DNA of 16,237 nt from Lentisphaerota bacterium (GTDB lineage: Bacteria > Verrucomicrobiota > Kiritimatiellia > RFP12 > UBA3636), in NCBI GenBank assembly GCA_012511845.1, contig JAAZFF010000280.1, positions 1 through 16,237 on the forward strand. Reading direction: 5' to 3'. The notes below the pieces were generated by a model. That model was not told where the DNA came from, searched no databases, and saw only the letters and a program-made list of their open reading frames with translations. Of this stretch, positions 1-7,159 are shown piece by piece; the stretch's first letter is position 1, and each line of letters opens with the position of its first letter. The translations under genes were made by a program, and so were the position numbers.

Positions 1-94
1 ACTCGTTTACCGGTTTTGACATATTTATGCTGTTCGGTGAAACATCGATTTTTTTAGATTGGTGAATTAGGAAACTGGCAATAGCCCACCGCAA

Positions 95-178
95 TCAATT
101 TTCTGAAACCAAATCTTTTAACTTCTGAATATCTTCGGATGGGGAAGGTTCAGTCCAAAAAAGAGCATATTTGCTGTT
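95..178 (-). pseudogene. In-frame continuation of the 179-496 gene beyond the TAG stop
   Basis: After the TAG at 179-181, the same minus-strand frame runs for 27 sense codons (178 down to 98) to TGA at 95-97. The residues are mixed, charged and protein-like (NSKYALFWTEPSPSED, then IQKLKDLVSEN). The simplest explanation is a single nonsense substitution, for example CAG or GAG to TAG, in a gene of about 133 codons. TAG is used as a normal terminator by efp in this window (12828-12830), which argues against amber recoding. A sequencing error or programmed readthrough cannot be excluded. Confidence 0.45.
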
Positions 179-496
179 CTAGAGCCATTTGGCTTTATCA
201 AATGAATGGTGCCACTCTCGATCAATGGGCACTTGAAAAATAGCACATTCACGTTGATGGTTGATGTAAATCGAGCCAGAACCCTTCCTATAGAAGCGAT
301 ACTCAATCATTACGTTGGTTGGCAAGGTGTTGAACATCGGGATAGAAGTCCTTACTGAAAAACTAAAGTTACTTGACAACGAGGTTGAAATCGCCCTGAC
401 AATATCATTAGTGTTTAAAACAGAATCTTGCGCTTTTGTTGTGCATGAAAAAAACGCAGATATGTTGAATAAAATAATAAGCATTAGTTTTTTCAT
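179..496 (-). CDS. Small secreted/lipoprotein-like hypothetical protein, possibly truncated by an in-frame TAG
   Basis: Unrecognised protein of 105 aa. It begins MKKLMLIILFNISAFFSC, a basic N-terminus plus hydrophobic core typical of a signal peptide. The cysteine at residue 18 could be lipidated, but FFSC is a poor lipobox; cleavage after TKA just downstream is an alternative, so export is more certain than lipidation. The mature part is short, polar and beta-like. I chose the ATG at 496 because the longer open frame upstream (to 613) would bury the signal peptide internally. No clear Shine-Dalgarno is visible. The frame ends at TAG (179-181), but the same frame stays open and protein-like to a TGA at 95-97, including NSKYALFWTEPSPSED, so this may be a broken gene of originally 133 codons. 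It is divergent from the glycosidase gene at 732. Confidence 0.55.
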   Translation of the reverse strand: MKKLMLIILFNISAFFSCTTKAQDSVLNTNDIVRAISTSLSSNFSFSVRTSIPMFNTLPTNVMIEYRFYRKGSGSIYINHQRECAIFQVPIDREWHHSFDKAKWL

Positions 497-559
497 GGCG
501 TTGTAGCTGTTGTGGAAACACGAAGATACAGCCTGGTGGCTTGCATGAAACTGGTAAAC

Positions 560-588
560 ATTATGCACTTTTGTCGCAGGAATGGCAA
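560..588 (-). promoter_or_regulatory. Candidate sigma70-type promoter for the small secreted protein gene
   Basis: On the minus strand, TTGCCA (583-588) and CATAAT (560-565) are separated by exactly 17 bp. Each differs from the -35 and -10 consensus at one position. The expected start site near 553 would give a 5' leader of about 57 nt before the ATG at 496. The call rests on motif match only. Confidence 0.45.
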
Positions 589-731
589 AGGTATTGCACA
601 CAAAACAGAACAATTCTTGAATACACCGGAATTTTGCTATTCAGAACGCCCACAAATAGTTTATAAATAAGAGTATTCAATCAACAAGCTGCTATATTTA
701 ATATAACATGTTGTAATTTGGGACTGAAAAT

Positions 732-2042
732 ATGAAAAAAAGATTAATAGTTGACGGGCTGATGCTGAAGCGGGAAGATGACAAACCATTTCCCTGGCTC
801 GCCGATACAGCATGGGAGCTGTTTCACCGCTATTCACCGGATGATGCCTCAAAATATTTAAAGACTCGTGCCAGACAAAACTTCAATGTAATTCAGGCAG
901 TTCTGCTTGCTGAAGAAGATGGGCTACGGACACCAAACCGGCTTGGGCACCTGCCTTTCAGCAATCTGAACACACTCAAACCGGAGGAAGGCTACTGGAA
1001 GCATGTAGATAACATTGTAGCGCTAGCAAATTCAATGGGACTGGTTATGGCTCTCCTTCCAACGTGGGGAGATAAGGTTACCCCCATGTGGGGAGTGGGT
1101 CCTAAAATTTTCAATCCCTCAAACGCATGTACTTACGGACGCTGGATAGGCAAACGCTATCGTGAAGCCGACGTCGTATGGGTAATCGGTGGCGACAGAC
1201 CTGTCAACACGCAGGAAGATCTGGAAGTATGGCGTGCCATGGCAGAAGGGATTAAGGAATCAGTTGGCGATGCGCACCTGCTCACATTCCACCCAAGTGG
1301 CAGGCAATCCTCTGCTACATTCGTACACGACGAAAAATGGCTTGATTTCAACATGATCCAATCAGGCCATTGCGGGCGCGACTTTCCCGTCGGAGAGATG
1401 ATCAAACGGGAGTTGGAGCTGATGCCGCCCAAACCAGTGCTGGACGGAGAGTCCAACTACGAGGATCATCCTGTAATGGCTTCTCACGACGATCTGTATA
1501 TACGCTCTGGGGAATACTTCGGCGCATTCGACGTACGTAAAAGTTTCTACAGGTCGATTCTTGCCGGTGCATGCGGTTTCACTTACGGCTGCCATTCCGT
1601 GTGGCAGGGTTGGGACCCTGCCACATTTGAACCCATAAATGCGCCGCTAAAACCAGCGATGCAGTCGTTGGAACTGGATGGGGCAAGCCAGTTGCAGATT
1701 GGACAAAGCTTTTTAAGCAATCTCCTTTCAGCAGGCGGTGTAAAGGCTAACGACGGAATCTTGGCCGGCGCAGGACTCCCGGCGCACAGAAAAATGGCAA
1801 GTTGCTTATTTAAAACAGGATTGGCAGTATATACTCCGGTCAGGCAAAACATCATACTTCGCCATCGGGGATTCGGTTTTCAGTATGAAGAAAAATTTGC
1901 ACGTTGGATGGAAACAGCATCAGGAATGGTTTTGCCTGCAAAGGCACAAGAAACCGGAATATCAACTATTCGCTTCGTTCCACCGCACGATGGTGACTGG
2001 GTTCTTCATATCGCCACATCTGCCAACGCTGCTTTAGACTGA
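732..2042 (+). CDS. Apiosidase-like (DUF4038, GH140-type) glycoside hydrolase
   Basis: Protein of 436 aa resembling the DUF4038/apiosidase-like (beta/alpha)8-barrel family, whose founding member is the GH140 apiosidase of rhamnogalacturonan-II breakdown. Characteristic segments are PFPWLADTAWELFHR (about 19-33), QNFNVIQAVLL (49-59) and YGRWIGKRYREADVVWVIGGDR (135-156). Asp155 in GGDR and Glu240 in DGESNYED match the two carboxylates expected at the active site, and GFTYGCHSVW (282-291) matches the end of the barrel. The last 90 or so residues (WMETASGMVLPA to the end) resemble the small beta domain called collagen_bind_2 in relatives. No signal peptide is visible, unlike most polysaccharide-degrading members, so it may act on imported oligosaccharides in the cytoplasm. 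The substrate is not predictable. It stands alone, with repeats downstream. The upstream GGGACTGAAAAT-ATG is a weak ribosome site. Confidence 0.85.
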   Translation: MKKRLIVDGLMLKREDDKPFPWLADTAWELFHRYSPDDASKYLKTRARQNFNVIQAVLLAEEDGLRTPNRLGHLPFSNLNTLKPEEGYWKHVDNIVALANSMGLVMALLPTWGDKVTPMWGVGPKIFNPSNACTYGRWIGKRYREADVVWVIGGDRPVNTQEDLEVWRAMAEGIKESVGDAHLLTFHPSGRQSSATFVHDEKWLDFNMIQSGHCGRDFPVGEMIKRELELMPPKPVLDGESNYEDHPVMASHDDLYIRSGEYFGAFDVRKSFYRSILAGACGFTYGCHSVWQGWDPATFEPINAPLKPAMQSLELDGASQLQIGQSFLSNLLSAGGVKANDGILAGAGLPAHRKMASCLFKTGLAVYTPVRQNIILRHRGFGFQYEEKFARWMETASGMVLPAKAQETGISTIRFVPPHDGDWVLHIATSANAALD

Positions 2043-2064
2043 GATATAAAAAGCGATCATGGGA

Positions 2065-2083
2065 GGTCCGGGTAACCCGGACC
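2065..2083. repeat. Perfect GGTCCGGGT/ACCCGGACC hairpin downstream of the glycosidase gene
   Basis: A 9-bp perfect inverted repeat around a single A (practically an 8-bp stem with a 3-nt loop) lies 22 bp after the glycosidase stop. No T-run follows, so a classic rho-independent terminator is doubtful. The sequence after it (CCAGTTGGCAGTGAG) matches what follows two related hairpins at 10291-10306 and 10377-10392 (CCAGTGRRCAGTG). That points to a dispersed repeat module rather than a gene-specific terminator, although it may still stop or stabilise the transcript. Confidence 0.7.
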
Positions 2084-2143
2084 AGTTGGCAGTGAGATCG
2101 TACAAGTTCATAGCGAAGCGGTACACATTTCTCATACACGAGG

Positions 2144-2344
2144 ATGAGAATGGAATTTGATCATGAGAAGCTGGATATTTACTGCGGTGAAATCGTGTAT
2201 GGGTACGAGAACGTAATCGCTATATTCATCGAGACCTGCGGAGTGCTGGCTGCTGAGAAGGTAGGGCGAGTTTCTCCCGGCTTCGAATCCTACGCCGCAG
2301 CAAGTCGCAAACCGCCGAAAATCACGTGGGTTAAAGTAGCGTAG
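2144..2344 (+). pseudogene. Remnant of a four-helix-bundle (23S rRNA intervening-sequence, S23) protein
   Basis: The start of this 66-codon frame, MEFDHEKLDIYCGEIV (ATG at 2150), strongly recalls the conserved N-terminus of the S23/four-helix-bundle family (F-D-H-E-K-L-D-V-Y-Q). Intact members are about 110-130 aa. Family likeness fades after about 25 residues. From about 2251 the frame runs into repeat DNA shared with 10471-10520, so the rest of the reading is not the original protein. I read it as the 5' end of a decayed, repeat-interrupted copy. The identification rests on one short motif. Confidence 0.45.
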
Positions 2345-2540
2345 ATATCTCACGCAAAGGCTATACTGCACTGCCACGATACGAGTACGGAGCCTCGCGG
2401 TCCCAGTGCCCCGCTTGCGCCTTCCAAGCCCAACCACTTACCAAGCGGGCACAGACAGGAATGTCTATGCTACAGTCTGCAGCGGATGAAAAAACTGTCC
2501 ACTGCCCACTGACTGCGGCGGTTTGCGGCTTGCCCCGGCG
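2249..2540. repeat. Repeat island A: mosaic of short dispersed modules
   Basis: This noncoding stretch shares several modules with the island at 10264-10541. TGCTGAG(C)AAGGTAGGGCGA at 2251-2270 matches 10472-10491. GGCTTCGAATCCTACGCCG at 2279-2297 is identical to 10501-10519. The 36-bp block at 2445-2480 matches 10435-10470 in reverse orientation at 34 of 36 positions. ACTGTCCACTGCCCACTG at 2499-2516, followed by ACTGCGGCGG and CGGCTTGCCCCGGCG, is the inverse of the CAGTGGGCAGTGG and GCCGGGGCAAGCCG modules of the other island. The order and orientation differ between islands, so they are mosaics and not one intact element. I see no intact transposase or other gene here; short open frames through it are by-products of repeat composition. 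Confidence 0.75.
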
Positions 2541-2577
2541 CAAGAAGGGATGAATTCTCTTTGATTATTGCACTTTC

Positions 2578-2605
2578 TTGCTTGCGGTTGGCATTATGTT
2601 ATCTT
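2578..2605 (+). promoter_or_regulatory. Weak candidate promoter for the glyS-trmJ operon
   Basis: TTGCTT (2578-2583) and TATCTT (2600-2605) are 16 bp apart, directly upstream of the synthetase start at 2620. If real, the transcript would start within about 10 nt of the ATG, leaving little or no leader. This would agree with the absence of a Shine-Dalgarno there. Both hexamers are imperfect. Confidence 0.25.
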
Positions 2606-2619
2606 AAAATGCTGACCCT

Positions 2620-4215
2620 ATGAATTCATCTTCCGAAAAAAAGAATAATCTCGAACAAATTGTATCGCTGGCAAAACGCCGCGGTTTCATTTTTCAAAGC
2701 TCCGAACTTTATGGAGGCATAAACGGTTTCTGGGATTACGGTCCCTTGGGCTCCGAGCTCAAACGCAACGTACGCGAAGTATGGTGGAGATATATTGTCC
2801 ACGGGCGCGAAGACATTGTCGGGCTCGATGCCGCAATCATAATGAACCCGAAAATCTGGGAAGCTTCCGGGCATCTGGGCGGCTTCTCGGATCCTATGGT
2901 AGACTGCAAAATCTGTAAGAAGAGATACCGTGCAGATCAGCTGTGTGAGGAACAGGGCTCCCAGCTAATCGGTGATGGCAAACGCTGGAAAATGCCTGAG
3001 AACGTATCATGTTCGAACTGTGGCTCGAAAGATCTTACTGAACCGCGCTCATTTAACCTGATGTTTAAAACATTTGTAGGTCCGGTTGAAGACGATTCTG
3101 CTGTAGCGTATTTGCGCCCTGAAACAGCTCAGGCTATTTTTGCACAATTCCTCAACATCCTGCCTACCTCAAGAAAAAGTGTGCCTTTCGGTGTAGCGCA
3201 ATCAGGCAAAAGCTTCCGGAATGAAATCAATCCCAGAAACTTCACATTCCGTTCACGTGAATTTGAACAGATGGAAATTGAATTTTTTATTCGTCCGGAT
3301 GAAGCAGTAGAGCTGATATGCGGCAAAGTAACAACACTTGCCGATAATCCGGATCTTGAGGGCGAGCCGCAAGATGACTGGGGCTGGGAAGTATGGCATA
3401 GGTATTGGGTGGAGCAGCGCTTTGCCTGGTTCCGCACCATAGGTCTGCCGGCTGATTCTCTCGTAGAGCGTGTGCATTCCAAAAATGAATTGGCACATTA
3501 CGCAAAAACATGTGTCGATATCGAATATGCCTTCCCATTCGGAATTCAGGAACTTGAAGGCATTGCCGCACGTGGGAACTTTGACCTGACGCAACATCAG
3601 AAATTCTCATCCAGGAGCATGGCTGTTATGGATGACAAGCTCCGTATAGCTGTTTCGGAAATGAATGATGCTGCAAAAGAGGCATTCCGTCAGAAAACAG
3701 TTGCAAACTGGGTGCAGGACGGCAAATCAGAAGAAGAAGCCACTGCTTTCTGCAATTTACTTTTCGAAGGTCGTTACATACCTCACGTTGTAGAGCCTTC
3801 ACTTGGAACGGATCGTCTTGTTCTTGCCCTCATCTGCAACGCTTTCGACGAAGAGGAAATTACTGATGCAAAAGGAAAAAAAGAAGTTCGAACAGTCTTG
3901 CGTTTTCACCCATCGGTAGCTCCTGTTAAAGTAGCTGTTTTTCCGCTAGTCAAGAATCGCCCCGAGCTGTATGACAAAGCAAGGGATGTCTTCAAAAAAT
4001 TGAACCGTTATTGGAACTGCTTCTGGGATGAAAGCGGTGCAATCGGACGCCGTTACAGGCGACAGGATGAAATTGGTACACCCTTCTGCATAACTGTAGA
4101 CTTCGATACGCTTGAAGATGATACAGTAACCGTGAGAATGCGCGACAGCATGGAACAGACACGTGTTCCGGTTTCAGATCTGCGCGACTTCCTCGAAGAG
4201 GCAATGGAGCTCTGA
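2620..4215 (+). CDS. glyS: Glycyl-tRNA synthetase, alpha2 (eukaryote/archaeal-like) type
   Basis: Class II aminoacyl-tRNA synthetase of 531 aa that charges tRNA(Gly) in the cytoplasm. The N-terminal LEQIVSLAKRRGFIFQSSELYGG...WDYGPLG is typical of the single-polypeptide homodimeric type, not the alpha2beta2 GlyQ/GlyS form. Motif 2 is visible as FRNEINPRNFTFRSREFEQ (about 199-217) and motif 3 as GTDRLVLAL near 396-404. The anticodon-binding domain follows from about residue 428 (LRFHPSVAPVKVAVFPLV) and ends with GTPFCITVDFDTLEDDTVTVRMRD. Two CxxC pairs (Cys96/Cys99 and Cys131/Cys134) form a likely zinc knuckle in the insertion between motifs 1 and 2. The length is in the normal range for bacterial members (about 450-600 aa). 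No Shine-Dalgarno is visible before the ATG. It is probably first in an operon with the next two genes. Confidence 0.96.
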   Translation: MNSSSEKKNNLEQIVSLAKRRGFIFQSSELYGGINGFWDYGPLGSELKRNVREVWWRYIVHGREDIVGLDAAIIMNPKIWEASGHLGGFSDPMVDCKICKKRYRADQLCEEQGSQLIGDGKRWKMPENVSCSNCGSKDLTEPRSFNLMFKTFVGPVEDDSAVAYLRPETAQAIFAQFLNILPTSRKSVPFGVAQSGKSFRNEINPRNFTFRSREFEQMEIEFFIRPDEAVELICGKVTTLADNPDLEGEPQDDWGWEVWHRYWVEQRFAWFRTIGLPADSLVERVHSKNELAHYAKTCVDIEYAFPFGIQELEGIAARGNFDLTQHQKFSSRSMAVMDDKLRIAVSEMNDAAKEAFRQKTVANWVQDGKSEEEATAFCNLLFEGRYIPHVVEPSLGTDRLVLALICNAFDEEEITDAKGKKEVRTVLRFHPSVAPVKVAVFPLVKNRPELYDKARDVFKKLNRYWNCFWDESGAIGRRYRRQDEIGTPFCITVDFDTLEDDTVTVRMRDSMEQTRVPVSDLRDFLEEAMEL

Positions 4216-4239
4216 CAACCTGATTAAGCGAGGTGTAAA

Positions 4240-5202
4240 TTGCGTATTCTTGTAACAGGCTCAGCCGGGTTTATCGGCATGCATCTTGCCGGACAGCTTC
4301 TTGAAGAAGGTCACGAGGTTGTGGGCATTGATAATTTCAATGACTACTACAGCGTACAGCTCAAGGAAGCCAGGCATAACCGCCTTACGCAATACAGCAA
4401 CTACAAAGGTTTCAGATGCGATATATCCGATTCCGAACAACTGAACAGAATTTTTTCAGAAAACGCATTTGATGTTGTTTGTCACCTCGCCGCTCAGGCA
4501 GGTGTTCGGTATTCACTTGCAAATCCTGCCGTGTATATAACGAGCAATCTTGAAGGCTTCGCCAATATACTGGAGTGCTGCCGAAACTTCAAAATACAAA
4601 AACTTTTATATGCTTCAAGTTCCAGCGTGTACGGAGGCAACGAAAAACTGCCGTTCAGCGAAGATGACATGGTTGACAACCCGGTAAGCCTATACGCAGC
4701 CACAAAGAAATCGAATGAACTTATGGCACATGCGTATACGCACCTATTCGGATTTCAGACTGTCGGACTGCGTTTTTTCACTGTATACGGACCCTGGGGA
4801 CGCCCCGATATGGCAACGTGGCTCTTCACGGAAGCAATGCTCGCCGGGAAACCTATCAAAGTTTTCAACAACGGAAACATGATGCGGGATTTCACATATA
4901 TCGATGATATTATCAAGGGAGTTATTTCTTGCATAAAGGCTGACAATCTGGATCTGTACGAAATAATAAATATAGGTAATAACAATCCTGAAAAACTGAC
5001 ACTGCTTATATCGCTTATCTCCGAATCTCTCGGTATAGAACCCCGATTGAATATGTTGCCGATGCAACCGGGAGATGTTCCTTCAACGTATGCCGATATA
5101 GCTCGAATAAAGGATAAAGTCGGCTTCGAGCCCTCGACGCCGCTCGATGAGGGCATTCCGCATTTTGTGGCATGGTATAAACAGTACCACGGAATTAATT
5201 AA
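4240..5202 (+). CDS. NAD-dependent sugar-nucleotide epimerase, UDP-glucuronate 4-epimerase-like
   Basis: Extended short-chain dehydrogenase/reductase of 320 aa, probably converting UDP-glucuronate to UDP-galacturonate for surface glycans. The Rossmann motif GSAGFIG is at 7-13. The catalytic set is Ser126-Ser129 region (ASSSSVYGG), Tyr152 and Lys156 (YAATKKS). HLAAQAGVRYSLANP and LRFFTVYGPWGRPDMA are hallmarks of the CapI/GAE-type 4-epimerases, which makes this subfamily more likely than GalE or RmlB. The start is TTG at 4240, preceded by GAGGTG at 4230-4235 with a short spacer; it gives the standard MRILVTG N-terminus. It lies 24 bp after the synthetase stop and 28 bp before the methyltransferase, so co-transcription is likely. 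The synthetase link looks positional and not functional. Confidence 0.9.
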   Translation: MRILVTGSAGFIGMHLAGQLLEEGHEVVGIDNFNDYYSVQLKEARHNRLTQYSNYKGFRCDISDSEQLNRIFSENAFDVVCHLAAQAGVRYSLANPAVYITSNLEGFANILECCRNFKIQKLLYASSSSVYGGNEKLPFSEDDMVDNPVSLYAATKKSNELMAHAYTHLFGFQTVGLRFFTVYGPWGRPDMATWLFTEAMLAGKPIKVFNNGNMMRDFTYIDDIIKGVISCIKADNLDLYEIINIGNNNPEKLTLLISLISESLGIEPRLNMLPMQPGDVPSTYADIARIKDKVGFEPSTPLDEGIPHFVAWYKQYHGIN

Positions 5203-5230
5203 AAGATTCAAAAATAGTTTGTACAGGTAA

Positions 5231-5989
5231 ATGGCTCAAAAAAACATCAAAGTAGTGCTGGTGGCGCCGCTATACGGTGGCAATATCGGCTCAGCCTGTC
5301 GGGCTATGTCAAATACAGGAGTCTCGGAACTGAGGCTTGTAACACCTGATCCCGATATAGACTGGGCTGAAGCGGAAAAGATGGCTGTACATGCCGATGA
5401 ACTGCTAAAGTCTCGTAAAACATTTGGATCTATTGCTGATGCTGTAGCCGACTGTGTTGCAGTTGTCGGAACAACGGCACGACGTGGACTTTACCGCCGC
5501 CATGCAAAAACCCCCAGGGAGTGGGCAGGTGAAATAGCTGCTCTTTCAGAAATCGGACCTGTAGCCATAGTTTTCGGCAGAGAAGACAGCGGCCTGTTCA
5601 ATGAAGAGATTCAGCAGTGTACACACTTGATGCAAATACCGAGTTCATCAGAGTACTGCTCATTGAATATAGCACAGGCTGTAATGATTGTCTGTTATGA
5701 ATTATTCACAGCACAGGGGAACTTTGACCCTGTTAAAGAAAAATCAGAACTGGCTCCCGGGAAAATACGCACCAGAATGACTTCATTCTGGCGTGAATAC
5801 CTGCGCGATATCGAATTCATGTACGATGACACTACAGAACACATGATGGCTGCTATAAACAGAATCTTTTCACGCGGTGTATTGACGAAAGATGATGCAA
5901 ATATAATGATGGGAATCGTTCGCCAGAGCCGATGGGCGATAGATAACCTGGCGGCTTGTAAAAAGCAGCAGGAAAATCAGGAGCCGTGA
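5231..5989 (+). CDS. trmJ: TrmJ-like tRNA (cytidine/uridine-2'-O)-methyltransferase, SPOUT family
   Basis: SPOUT-fold 2'-O-methyltransferase of 252 aa, expected to methylate the ribose of nucleotide 32 in the anticodon loop using S-adenosylmethionine. The three SpoU motifs are present: GGNIGSACRAMSN (17-28, catalytic Arg24), IVFGREDSGL (113-122) and IPSSSEYCSLNIAQAV (136-151). The C-terminal extension of about 90 residues after the SPOUT domain (helical, FWREYLRDIEF onward) matches TrmJ length and argues against the shorter TrmL. AGG at 5225-5227 is a weak ribosome site. It is the last gene of the plus-strand operon and ends about 50 bp from the convergent mlaD. Confidence 0.85.
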   Translation: MAQKNIKVVLVAPLYGGNIGSACRAMSNTGVSELRLVTPDPDIDWAEAEKMAVHADELLKSRKTFGSIADAVADCVAVVGTTARRGLYRRHAKTPREWAGEIAALSEIGPVAIVFGREDSGLFNEEIQQCTHLMQIPSSSEYCSLNIAQAVMIVCYELFTAQGNFDPVKEKSELAPGKIRTRMTSFWREYLRDIEFMYDDTTEHMMAAINRIFSRGVLTKDDANIMMGIVRQSRWAIDNLAACKKQQENQEP

Positions 5990-6004
5990 GACAAAGACAC
6001 CAAC

Positions 6005-6025
6005 GGACCGCTTGGAAAGCCGTCC
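6005..6025. terminator. Possible bidirectional hairpin between convergent trmJ and mlaD
   Basis: GGACCGCTT and AAGCCGTCC form a 9-bp stem with one internal C-C mismatch around a GGA loop, in the 52-bp gap between the convergent stops. Neither side has a clear T-run, so intrinsic termination is uncertain. Position is the main support. Confidence 0.35.
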
Positions 6026-6041
6026 CTACCCTGCCGCTCTC

Positions 6042-7157
6042 TTAGAACCCGCCCAGGAGCAGAGATGAGAACGTGCTCAGTGTACTCAATTCACGTGCAT
6101 CATCAAGTAGTTCCCTGACATCAGTTATAGCACCGTTAATCTGATCATACATCTCGGAATCCGATGACAGGAGTTTTCCAAGTGAACCCTCGCCTGCCTC
6201 AAGGCGGTCTGTTATTACACGCAAATTAGCAACTGTTGCATTTAAATTCGTGTAAATCTCATCGTTGGAAGAGAACAGTTTGCCAAGCGTGCCCTCTCCT
6301 GCTTCAAGGCGCCCTGTGATATCTCGCAGATTGGCTACCGTAACATTCAGATTTGTATAAACTTCATCGTCGGATGAAAGTAGCTTGCCGATAGTGCCCT
6401 CTCCTGCCTCAAGGCGATCAGTTATAACACGTAAATTAGCAACTGTTGAATTCAGATTTGTATAAATTTCATCGTCGGATGAAAGCAGCCTGCCGACAGT
6501 ACCTTCACCTGCCTCCAGACGCACAGCTATATCTCGTATACTTGCTACAGCTTCATTGAGGTTAACGTAAACCTCATCATCTTCAGACAGCAACTTCCCC
6601 AAAGTACCCTCACCCCGATTGACCCGATCAGACATTTCAGCTATATCGGAAGAAAAATTTCTGAGGTTGTCGAGAGCATCAGTTTCAAAGAATTCCTTAA
6701 TCTTGTTAATGGCTATCGTTGCATCAGCCATCATGTCAGCAGGACGAAGCCCTACCAGGTTGTTCACATCTTTAACTTGCGGAAGTGTTGGTGTCCCTTC
6801 CGTGAGCACCAGCTGGCGTCCCCCCAGAATAGAAGTGGCTACAACAGTAATCTGATAATCTTCAAAGAAAACTACAGGCGCGTCAAGCTCTGCAACAACA
6901 TGCACGCCGTCACGTGCATAAAAAACATCTGTAACCGTACCTACTGTAGTACCTTTTGAAATAACAAAATCATTTCTGCGCAATCCCATTGCATCTGGTA
7001 TTACCACTTCGATATCGAACTGAGTTTCTTTAAAAAGCTTGCTGCCGGATACAACTATAGTAAAAAAACCCAATCCAGCAAAAACAAGTACAACAAAAAG
7101 CCCTACTACAATATCGATGGCACGTTCTTTATTAAAAGTTTCTTTTGTTTTGTTCAT
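6042..7157 (-). CDS. mlaD: MlaD-like MCE-domain phospholipid-binding protein with tandem C-terminal repeats
   Basis: Membrane-anchored periplasmic lipid-binding subunit of the MlaFEDB-type ABC system, 371 aa. One transmembrane helix lies at about 14-38 (IDIVVGLFVVLVFAGLGFF). The MCE/MlaD domain covers about 45-125 (FDIEVVIPDAMGLRRNDFVISKG, and ILGGRQLVLTEGTP). The tail is five consecutive 35-residue repeats of the form GEGTLGKLLSSDDEIYTNLN...VANLR.ITDRLEA (residues 182-356). E. coli MlaD is about 180 aa, so this protein is long; GTLGKLL-like tails are common in longer MCE proteins and are likely helical. I chose the ATG at 7157, 2 nt after the mlaF stop, with AAGGGC upstream; an in-frame ATG at 7178 inside mlaF is the alternative. 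It is the last gene of the operon. Confidence 0.9.
   Translation of the reverse strand: MNKTKETFNKERAIDIVVGLFVVLVFAGLGFFTIVVSGSKLFKETQFDIEVVIPDAMGLRRNDFVISKGTTVGTVTDVFYARDGVHVVAELDAPVVFFEDYQITVVATSILGGRQLVLTEGTPTLPQVKDVNNLVGLRPADMMADATIAINKIKEFFETDALDNLRNFSSDIAEMSDRVNRGEGTLGKLLSEDDEVYVNLNEAVASIRDIAVRLEAGEGTVGRLLSSDDEIYTNLNSTVANLRVITDRLEAGEGTIGKLLSSDDEVYTNLNVTVANLRDITGRLEAGEGTLGKLFSSNDEIYTNLNATVANLRVITDRLEAGEGSLGKLLSSDSEMYDQINGAITDVRELLDDARELSTLSTFSSLLLGGF
6090..6614 (-). repeat. Five tandem 105-bp repeats within mlaD
   Basis: A 525-bp array of exactly five 105-bp units encodes the 35-residue repeats. The central copies remain alike at the DNA level; for example, TCGTCGGATGAAAG occurs at 6368 and again at 6473 on the plus strand. 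Alternate units share extra features (VITDR versus DITGR), suggesting duplication of a two-unit, 210-bp block. The outermost copies are the most diverged. Confidence 0.9.
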
Positions 7158-7159
7158 AT

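Noticed and set aside
179..496. Genetic-code change with TAG as a sense codon
   Set aside because: efp ends with TAG at its normal family length, and no TAG occurs inside the conserved genes, so the standard code fits.
315..506. 63-codon plus-strand open frame
   Set aside because: It is antisense to the signal-peptide gene at 179-496, whose N-terminus is clearly protein-like, and has no promoter or ribosome site.
2279..2297. TTCGAATCC in the repeat modules resembles a tRNA T-loop
   Set aside because: The base before TTCGAAT is C, so the G53-C61 pair is lost. No T-stem, acceptor stem or anticodon arm can be drawn around it, and the same sequence recurs at 10501-10519 as part of a repeat.
2132..2437. 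101-codon minus-strand open frame over the repeat island
   Set aside because: It reads through repeat modules and is antisense to the S23-like remnant; no motif or ribosome site supports it.
6090..6614. Tandem repeats as a noncoding satellite
   Set aside because: The 105-bp period is a multiple of three, the frame is open throughout, and the units encode GTLGKLL repeats known in MCE proteins.
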